A stretch of 64,000 bases of DNA from assembly GCF_009764265.1 (NCBI RefSeq), contig NZ_RWIR01000055.1:143218-207217 (forward strand), written 5' to 3'. Of this stretch, positions 58,290 through 64,000 are shown in pieces. A program made the position numbers and the translations under genes. The stretch is from Pseudomonas sp. PB101. GTDB taxonomy: Bacteria; Pseudomonadota; Gammaproteobacteria; Pseudomonadales; Pseudomonadaceae. Within the stretch, counting starts at the first letter, position 1, and each line of letters begins with the position of its first letter. The notes beneath the pieces were generated by a model, which saw only the letters and a program-made list of their open reading frames with translations, did no database searches and had not been told where the DNA came from.

Positions 58290-59153
58290 TCAGAACCACA
58301 TCCGCACACCGAGCACCAGGCGTGTTTCGCTGCGGTCCTCGCCTTCGTCATTGGCAAAGTCGGCGGTGTTGCCGTAGGTGCGGTTCCAGGTCACGCCGAG
58401 GTAGGGCGCGAATTCCCGGCGGATTTCGTAGCGCAGACGCAGGCCGGCTTCGGTGTTGGACAGCCCCGCGCCGATGCCCCGCTGCGGATCGTTTTTGCCG
58501 TAGGCGTTAAGTTCGACGGTCGGTTGCAGGATCAGCCGATTGGTCAGCAGGATGTCGTAGTCGCCTTCCAGCCGCACGGCGCTCTGGCCGCCTTCGCCGA
58601 TGAAGGCCGTCGCTTGGGCTTCGAAGTTGTACAGCGCCATGCCTTGCACGCCGAGCGCGGCCCAGGTTTGCGGGGCGCCGGGTTTGAAGTCCTGGCGCAC
58701 CCCGCTGACGACGTCCCACCACGGGGAAATGGCGTGGCCCCACAGGGCCTGGATTTCCGCGTCCTCGGTCACGCCGTTGCTGCGTTCGCCTTCGGAGCGC
58801 AGCCACAGGCGATCGATGTCACCGCCGACCCAACCGGACAGATCCCAGGCCAGGGTGCTGCCGTCATCGGCGTCCTGCCATTCGAGTTTGTCGGCGAGGA
58901 AAAAACTGTTGAGCGCGCTGTCATGTACGCGGTGACCGGCGGGATCGGCATACACCGCCGCGCGATCGGCATCGGTCAGCAGCGGGATGGGCGTACGGCT
59001 TTCGCTGGGTGCGGCGGGCTGCATCCGGCCTTCGTCCATGCTCTGCATCTGGCCGTGGTCCATCTGGCTGTGATCCATGCCTTGCATGTCATCGTTGGCG
59101 GCCATCGTCGTGGAGGTCGCGAGTGCGATAAAAAACGGGGTGAATCGAATCAT
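58290..59153 (-). CDS. copB: Copper resistance outer-membrane protein CopB
   Basis: 287 residues from the ATG at 59153, 10 bases after copA. A short signal peptide leads to a Met/His-rich segment (NDDMQGMDHSQMDHGQMQSM) that can bind copper. The rest is a 12-strand-like barrel (LGVTWNRTYGNTADFANDEGEDRSETRLVLGVRMWF at the end, in parts), typical of the outer-membrane CopB. Normal length for a short-repeat variant. Confidence 0.93.
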   Translation of the reverse strand: MIRFTPFFIALATSTTMAANDDMQGMDHSQMDHGQMQSMDEGRMQPAAPSESRTPIPLLTDADRAAVYADPAGHRVHDSALNSFFLADKLEWQDADDGSTLAWDLSGWVGGDIDRLWLRSEGERSNGVTEDAEIQALWGHAISPWWDVVSGVRQDFKPGAPQTWAALGVQGMALYNFEAQATAFIGEGGQSAVRLEGDYDILLTNRLILQPTVELNAYGKNDPQRGIGAGLSNTEAGLRLRYEIRREFAPYLGVTWNRTYGNTADFANDEGEDRSETRLVLGVRMWF

Positions 59154-59163
59154 GGGGTGCGCC

Positions 59164-60864
59164 TCATTCTTCCACGCGAACTTCACGGAACATGCCCATT
59201 TCCATGTGGTACAGGAGATGGCAGTGATAGGCCCAGCGGCCGAGCGCATCGGCGGTGACCCGATAGCTGCGCCGGGAACCGGGTGGCATGTCGATGGTGT
59301 GTTTGCGCACCATGAACTGGCCGTTCTCGTCTTCGAGGTCGCTCCACATGCCGTGCAGGTGGATGGGGTGCATCATCATCGTGTCGTTGACCAGCACGAC
59401 GCGCAGCCGCTCGCCGTACTTGAGGCGCAGGGGCTGTGCGTCAGAGAACTTCACGCCGTTGAACGACCAGGCGAATTTTTCCATGTGGCCTGTCAGGTGC
59501 AGCTCGAGGGTGCGGCCAGGCTCGCGGCCGTCCGGGTCTTCGAAGGTGCTGCGCAGGTCGGCATAGGTGAGCACGCGGCGACCGTTGTTGCGCAGGCCCA
59601 TGCCCGGGTCGTCGAGTTTCGGTGAGGTGGACATGGCTTGCATGTCCACCAGCGGGTTGTCGGTTTCCGAGGCCGGGTGGGACTGCATGCCGGGCATGTC
59701 GGCCATGTTGCTGTGATCCATGCCCGCCATGCTGCCGTGGTCCATGCCGGCCATGCCCATGTCGTCCATGGTCACCAGGGGGCGCGGGTCCAGTGGCGGC
59801 AGCGGTGCAGGCAGTCCTTCCTTCACCGCGAGGGTGCCGCGTGCGTAGCCGGTGCGATCCATCGCCTGGGCGAACAGGGTGTAGGCCGCTTCGGTCGGCT
59901 CGACGATGACGTCGAAGGTCTCCGCCACGGCAATGCGAAACTCGTCGACGCTCACCGGTTTGACGTGCAGGCCATCGGCAGCGACCACGGTCATTTTCAG
60001 GCCGGGGATGCGCACGTCGAAGTAGCTCATGGCCGAGCCGTTGATGAAGCGCAGCCGCAGTTTTTCCCCCAGGCGGAATATCCCGGTCCAGTTCATGTCC
60101 GGCGCCTGGCCGTTCAACAGGTAGGTGTAAGTGGCGCCGCCGACGTCCGCCAGGTCGGTGGGGTTCATTTTCATTTGCGCCCACATGGTGCGGTCGGCGA
60201 CGGTCGGCCCCCAGCCCTTTTCGCTGACGTCGTGGATGAAGTCGCCCACGGTGCGCTTGTTGAAGTTGTAGTAGTCGGACTGTTTTTTCAGGGTCTTCAT
60301 CAGGCCGACCGGGTCTTCGTCGGTCCAGTCGCTGAGCATCACCACGTAGTCGCGGTCGTACTGGAACGGCTCCGGGTCCTTGGCGTCGATCACCAGCGGG
60401 CCGTAGACGCCGGATTGCTCCTGGAACCCCGAATGGCTGTGATACCAGTAGGTGCCGTTCTGGCGCACGGTGAACTGGTAGACGTACATGCCGCCCGGCT
60501 CGATGCCCTTGAAGCTCAGGCCTGGCACGCCGTCCATGTTGGCCGGCAGCAAGATGCCGTGCCAGTGGATGGAGGTGCTGTCCTTGAGTTTGTTGCGCAC
60601 CCGCAACGTCACCGTATCGCCTTCACGCCAGCGCAGCAGCGGGCCGGGGATGCCGCCGTTGATGGTCATCGCGGTGCGTGGGTTGCCGGTGAAGTTGACC
60701 GGGGATTGGCCGATGACCAGGTCGAAATCGCTGCCGGCCAACACCTGCGGTTCGCCGGGACTGCCGAGCGCCCAGACCGGTGTGCGCCATAACCCGAGGC
60801 CGCCGAAGAGCCCGCCGATGGCCAGGCCTTTGACGAAGGTGCGTCTTGAAGTGTGGGAGTGCAT
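59164..60864 (-). CDS. copA: Multicopper oxidase CopA
   Basis: 566 residues. Twin-arginine signal (SRRTFVKGLAIGG), so exported folded. Copper ligands: HWHGILLP and YWYHSHSGFQEQSG (types 2/3) and, at the end, HPIHLHGMW and WAYHCHLLYHMEMGMF (types 1, 2, 3). A Met-rich insert (MDDMGMAGMDHGSMAG then MDHSNMADMPGMQ) near residue 370 fits extra copper binding. Oxidises Cu(I) in the periplasm. First gene of copABCD, with a CopR-like box about 80 bases upstream. Confidence 0.96.
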   Translation of the reverse strand: MHSHTSRRTFVKGLAIGGLFGGLGLWRTPVWALGSPGEPQVLAGSDFDLVIGQSPVNFTGNPRTAMTINGGIPGPLLRWREGDTVTLRVRNKLKDSTSIHWHGILLPANMDGVPGLSFKGIEPGGMYVYQFTVRQNGTYWYHSHSGFQEQSGVYGPLVIDAKDPEPFQYDRDYVVMLSDWTDEDPVGLMKTLKKQSDYYNFNKRTVGDFIHDVSEKGWGPTVADRTMWAQMKMNPTDLADVGGATYTYLLNGQAPDMNWTGIFRLGEKLRLRFINGSAMSYFDVRIPGLKMTVVAADGLHVKPVSVDEFRIAVAETFDVIVEPTEAAYTLFAQAMDRTGYARGTLAVKEGLPAPLPPLDPRPLVTMDDMGMAGMDHGSMAGMDHSNMADMPGMQSHPASETDNPLVDMQAMSTSPKLDDPGMGLRNNGRRVLTYADLRSTFEDPDGREPGRTLELHLTGHMEKFAWSFNGVKFSDAQPLRLKYGERLRVVLVNDTMMMHPIHLHGMWSDLEDENGQFMVRKHTIDMPPGSRRSYRVTADALGRWAYHCHLLYHMEMGMFREVRVEE

Positions 60865-60943
60865 GCCGTGTGTTCCGCCCGTCAGCCTGTTGAACTTGTC
60901 GACGAGGCTAGCGAGCGGTGCCTTTCAGCAGCCTGAGGCGGGG

Positions 60944-60959
60944 ATTACAGTTTTGACAG
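60944..60959 (-). promoter_or_regulatory. CopR-like box upstream of copA
   Basis: On the minus strand CTGTCA-AAACT-GTAAT. It matches the CTGACA-N5-GTAAT form reported for CopR of P. aeruginosa with one mismatch. It lies 80 bases before copA and overlaps the last codon of the upstream transpeptidase gene. Confidence 0.6.
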
Positions 60960-61670
60960 GTTGGACGTCGTTTTCTGGCTTGAAGCGGGTTTTTCCCTCG
61001 AGGCCACGGTGTCGCCGCAGTTGATGTAGGAAGACGACTTCAGCCAGCGTTGGTCCGGGTAGTAGGAAAACAACAACTGCCCGTCCTTCATCGAGTCGAT
61101 CAGGCGATGGGCGATTGCCGGGCGGACGGCCGGGCAACCCAGGCTGCGGCCGATGCGGCCATTGGCGCGGGCCAGCACCGGGCTGACATAGGGCGCGCCG
61201 TGAATGACGATGGCGCGGTCAAAGGCGTTGTCGTTGAAGCCGGGCTCCAGGCCCTCCATGCGCAGCGAGTAACCGTTCTGGCCGCTGTAGCTTTGCTGGG
61301 TGCGGAACAGGCCGAGGCTGGTGGCGTGGCTTTCGTTGCGGTTGGAGAACAGCGTGGCCATGTTTTCACCGCTGTTGCGGCCATGGGCGACCAGTTCGTG
61401 AAACAGCAACTTACGCCGCTTAAGATCAAAGACCCACAGGCGTTGTTCGGTCGAGGGCAGGGAGTAATCGATCACTGCCAGCCGTTGGGCCGGGGCGACA
61501 CCTTGGGCGCGGCTGCATTGAGTTGCGCGAACGGCCAGGGCAATCACTTTGGCGTCGGCGCCTGGTGCTGCTTTGACCAGCGCGTTTTCAAGCGAATCGG
61601 CGTAGGCTGACGTTACTGAAAGGCACGTCAGTAAAATGGCAAATAAAAGGCCAAAGCGGTTTAGCGCCAT
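60945..61670 (-). CDS. Murein L,D-transpeptidase catalytic-domain family protein
   Basis: 241 residues. Signal peptide to SAYA. The YkuD_2-type catalytic part is DRAIVIHGAPYVSP and GRIGRSLGCPAVRP, with nucleophile Cys about 175 and the HG motif upstream. The family is related to ErfK/YkuD L,D-transpeptidases but with a different layout and no peptidoglycan-binding domain. Its role in wall cross-linking is inferred. Same direction as cop, opposite to the next transpeptidase gene. Confidence 0.85.
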   Translation of the reverse strand: MALNRFGLLFAILLTCLSVTSAYADSLENALVKAAPGADAKVIALAVRATQCSRAQGVAPAQRLAVIDYSLPSTEQRLWVFDLKRRKLLFHELVAHGRNSGENMATLFSNRNESHATSLGLFRTQQSYSGQNGYSLRMEGLEPGFNDNAFDRAIVIHGAPYVSPVLARANGRIGRSLGCPAVRPAIAHRLIDSMKDGQLLFSYYPDQRWLKSSSYINCGDTVASREKPASSQKTTSNLSKL

Positions 61671-61755
61671 AGTCGGGTCTCATCATGATAATTTCGAGTC
61701 TAGCTAGCAGCGAGCGGAAAGCTAGTCGGTTGAAACGGGGGATTAAGGATTATCC

Positions 61756-63501
61756 ATGGTGCAATTAACAAGGTCATTCGTCATAAGCCGCATATTTTTT
61801 ATGGGCTTTCTGATCAGCGGTGCAGCGATTGGGCAAACGTCGCCGATTGAGCCGGTATCTGCGACAAGCAGCACAATCGACGCCGCGGCGCCCGACGATG
61901 CGCTCGGCCAGGCCATTCAGGCATCGCTGGAACCGCTGCGCTCGGCCTTTCCGCCGTTGCTCACGTCCAGGCGCAATCAGCGTGTGGATATCAATCGGGT
62001 GGTGCTGGATTTCTATATGCACCGCAACTACCGCGCCGCGTGGACGGATGATCGGGACGTGGCGCAGTTGCTCAAGAGCCTCGAAGACACCCGGATCGAC
62101 GGCCTGAACCCGGCGGATTTTCGCATCACCGAACTGGCCCAGGCCCATGAGTCGCTGGTGGCGGCCATGCCTTCCACGGCACAAAGGGTGATGTTCGACA
62201 TGGCCGCCACCCGCACGTTCATCACCGCGCTGCTGCAACTGCGGCGTGGCAAGGTCGATCCGTCGCGGCTGGACATTCACTGGAATTTCGACCCGGCCGG
62301 CGGTGATGCCCGCGAAGACATGAACAACCTGTTCGCCGCCCTCGATGCCCATGACGTGGCACGTGCATTCGCCGATGCGCCGCCTCAGGAAACGATCTAC
62401 CGCAATTTGCGTGAGGGCCTGGCCCGTTTGCGCCAGGTCCGTGAGGCGGGCGGCTGGCCGAAAGTCGCCGAAGGTCAATCGCTCAAGCCCGGTATGGACG
62501 GGGTGGCGGTCGCACAATTGCGTGCGCGTCTGGTGGCGGGCGGTTACCTGGACCCGCAAGCGTCGAAAAAGGCCGGCTACGACGACAAGGTCATTGCCGC
62601 GGTGAAGAAGTACCAGGTCGAGCAATACCTGGGGGCCGATGGCGTAGCGGGGGCGGCGACGCTGAAGGCTCTGAACGTGCCGGTCGAGGCGCGGATCGAT
62701 CAGGTGCGGGTCAACATGGAGCGCGCCCGCTGGTTGCTGTACAAGCTTCAGGGCACGTTCGTGATCGTCGATATCGCCGGGTACAAGGTGGCGATGTACC
62801 GCGATGGTCTGCCGATCTGGCATTCGCGGGTGCAGGTCGGCAAGCCGGTGCGCAGCACGCCGGTGTTCCAGGCCGAAATCACCTACATCACGTTCAACCC
62901 GACCTGGACCGTGCCGCCGACCATTCTCAAGCAGGACGTGATTCCAAAGGTCCAGAACGATCCGGGCTATCTGGCCGCCAACCGGATTCGCGTGCTTGAT
63001 CGCGAAGGCAATGTGCTCAATCCGTCGGACGTTGACTGGAGCAACCCACGGGGCATCCACCTGCGTCAGGATGCCGGGCCCGACAGTTCGCTGGGGCAGG
63101 TGGTGATCCGCTTCCCCAACGACTATGCGATTTACCTGCATGACACGCCGCACCGCGAGCTGTTCGCGAAAACGGTCCGGGCCACCAGTTCAGGCTGCAT
63201 CCGTGTGGAAAATCCGCTGCAACTGGTCGAGTTGTTGTTCAACGATCCGGTGCGTTGGAACAGCGCCGGGATTCAAAAACAGTTGGCCAACGGCCGGACC
63301 GAGAACATCCGGCTGCCGGTGAAAGTACCGGTGTTGCTGGCCTATTGGACCGTGGACCTGAGCAATGACGGGCGGGTGACGTTCAAGCCCGACATTTATG
63401 ATTACGATGCCCGGGTGTTGCAGGGCTTGAGCCAGCCGACCAAGTTGCCGCCCCTGGATCTGCGTCGGGCAGAGGTGCCGTTGGTGGTGACGGGACAGTA
63501 A
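61756..63501 (+). CDS. L,D-transpeptidase (YcbB/LdtD-like)
   Basis: 581 residues. Signal sequence (FVISRIFFMGFLISGAAIG), a helical scaffold domain, a peptidoglycan-binding PG_binding_1 part (GMDGVAVAQLRARLVAGGYL, YDDKVIAAVKKYQ) near 250-310, then the YkuD catalytic domain: VQVGKPVRSTPVFQAEITYI, AIYLHDTPHRELF and TSSGCIRVENP with the catalytic Cys. This layout is that of LdtD, which makes 3-3 cross-links and allows beta-lactam bypass. Divergent from the previous transpeptidase gene. Confidence 0.92.
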   Translation: MVQLTRSFVISRIFFMGFLISGAAIGQTSPIEPVSATSSTIDAAAPDDALGQAIQASLEPLRSAFPPLLTSRRNQRVDINRVVLDFYMHRNYRAAWTDDRDVAQLLKSLEDTRIDGLNPADFRITELAQAHESLVAAMPSTAQRVMFDMAATRTFITALLQLRRGKVDPSRLDIHWNFDPAGGDAREDMNNLFAALDAHDVARAFADAPPQETIYRNLREGLARLRQVREAGGWPKVAEGQSLKPGMDGVAVAQLRARLVAGGYLDPQASKKAGYDDKVIAAVKKYQVEQYLGADGVAGAATLKALNVPVEARIDQVRVNMERARWLLYKLQGTFVIVDIAGYKVAMYRDGLPIWHSRVQVGKPVRSTPVFQAEITYITFNPTWTVPPTILKQDVIPKVQNDPGYLAANRIRVLDREGNVLNPSDVDWSNPRGIHLRQDAGPDSSLGQVVIRFPNDYAIYLHDTPHRELFAKTVRATSSGCIRVENPLQLVELLFNDPVRWNSAGIQKQLANGRTENIRLPVKVPVLLAYWTVDLSNDGRVTFKPDIYDYDARVLQGLSQPTKLPPLDLRRAEVPLVVTGQ

Positions 63502-63507
63502 GCCCCT

Positions 63508-63852
63508 TGTAGGAGCCAGCCTGCTGGCGATGGTCGTTAACGATAACGCGTGCTAACCGGATAAACGCAGCGCGCTCGAGCCCATCGCCAGCAAGCCGGC
63601 TCCTACAGGTGAAGCTCAACGCTGACTTTTGTAGGAGCTGGCTTGCCAGCGATGGTCGTTAACGAAAACGCGTGCGAACTGGATTAACGCAGCGCGCTCG
63701 AGCCCATCGCCAGCAAGCCGGCTCCTACAGGTGAAGATCAACGCTGATTTTTGTAGGAGCTGGCTTGCCAGCGATGGTCGTTAACGATAACGCGTGCGAA
63801 CTGGACAAACGCGGCGCACTTGAGTGCATCGCCAGCAAGCCGGCTCCTACAG
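63508..63852. repeat. Three tandem 122-bp REP doublets
   Basis: Each unit runs from TGTAGGAGC to GCTCCTACA, with an inverted REP core at both ends and a middle containing GATGGTCGTTAACGA. Starts at 63508, 63630 and 63752, exact period 122. A fourth unit begins at about 63874 but breaks after TTTTGTA. Confidence 0.92.
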
Positions 63853-63877
63853 TTGAAGATCAACGCTGACTTTTGTA

Positions 63878-64000
63878 ATTGGATGGACTCGCCCAAGCCG
63901 AGGCGTCAATGCGCCACGGTGGCAGTCTAAACAGCCATCGACAGCGAGGGCGAGTCCATGAAAAATCATAGTTCGTTTGATCAATCCGTGTCTCCTTCCG
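63878..64000 (+). mobile_element. Left end of an insertion sequence inside a REP unit
   Basis: The fourth REP unit breaks off after TTTTGTA at 63877. An 11-bp inverted pair TGGACTCGCCC (63884-63894) and GGGCGAGTCCA (63948-63958) follows, and a frame begins at 63958. IS110-family elements of Pseudomonas are known to insert into REP sequences, so this may be one; the transposase is not in the window. Confidence 0.55.
63958..64000 (+). CDS. Start of a gene running off the window, probably transposase
   Basis: Fourteen codons, MKNHSSFDQSVSPS, open to the edge. The start overlaps the right arm of the inverted pair. No function can be read from so few residues; transposase is inferred from the IS-like context. 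Confidence 0.4.
   Translation, partial: MKNHSSFDQSVSPS

Noticed and set aside
59638..60792. 384-codon plus-strand frame opposite copA
   Set aside because: Shadow of copA, whose copper-binding motifs are unambiguous.
61774..63153. 459-codon minus-strand frame opposite the YcbB-like gene
   Set aside because: Shadow; the plus strand holds the signal peptide, peptidoglycan-binding and YkuD motifs.
63508..63852. Tandem repeats considered as a CRISPR array
   Set aside because: Units are 122 bp, palindromic and nearly identical throughout, with no unique spacers. They are REP doublets.

Overview
The window looks like a Pseudomonas chromosome, most likely of the P. fluorescens group. The host flanks are GC-rich, carry pseudomonad REP-type palindromes, and hold a copABCD copper operon, uppP, dusA and a YjbFGH-type exopolysaccharide operon. 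Species assignment is inference, since no rRNA or tRNA gene is present.

Left host part (1-9133): the 3' end of a polysaccharide-secretion operon (YjbF/GfcB, YjbG/GfcC and YjbH/GfcD-like), a convergent undecaprenyl-phosphate sugar phosphotransferase, two winged-helix regulators without a canonical phosphoacceptor pattern, uppP, and the body of dusA.

Prophage (about 9134-51123, roughly 42 kb): it sits inside the 5' part of dusA. A 19-bp direct repeat marks both ends. The phage supplies a new dusA start, and the displaced original start remains as a 38-codon relic beyond the right end. Inside, from left to right: a tyrosine integrase; an IS30-type fragment; a two-gene ATPase module that may be a defence cargo; a leftward early operon with two PrtN-like proteins, a cytosine methyltransferase overlapped over its whole length by a second conserved-looking frame, and a KilAC protein; a CI-type repressor flanked by two operator clusters; a Cro-like and a CII-like protein; a zinc-finger protein; a primase-helicase followed by an iteron-rich presumed origin; a Q-like protein; a Septu (PtuAB) defence pair; holin; terminase; a lambda-like portal and protease with nested scaffold; a Mu gpT-like capsid; a lambda-like tail with a -1 frameshifted chaperone; a GTA-like tail tip; a tailspike; endolysin; nested Rz/Rz1 spanins; and an accessory right end with several unknown cargo genes and a umuD relic behind a LexA box.

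Right host part (51124-64000): a large calcium-binding RTX-type secreted protein with seven N-terminal repeats and four long internal repeats, a small lipoprotein, a DUF2628-like membrane protein, a PheC-like periplasmic protein, copABCD on the minus strand, two L,D-transpeptidases, and three tandem 122-bp REP doublets. A fourth doublet appears to be broken by an IS whose first gene runs off the window.

The most interesting points are the fully delimited dusA prophage with matching integrase arm sites, the dual-frame methyltransferase locus, the two ATPase-based modules, the iteron origin, the paired operator clusters, and the REP-targeted IS.
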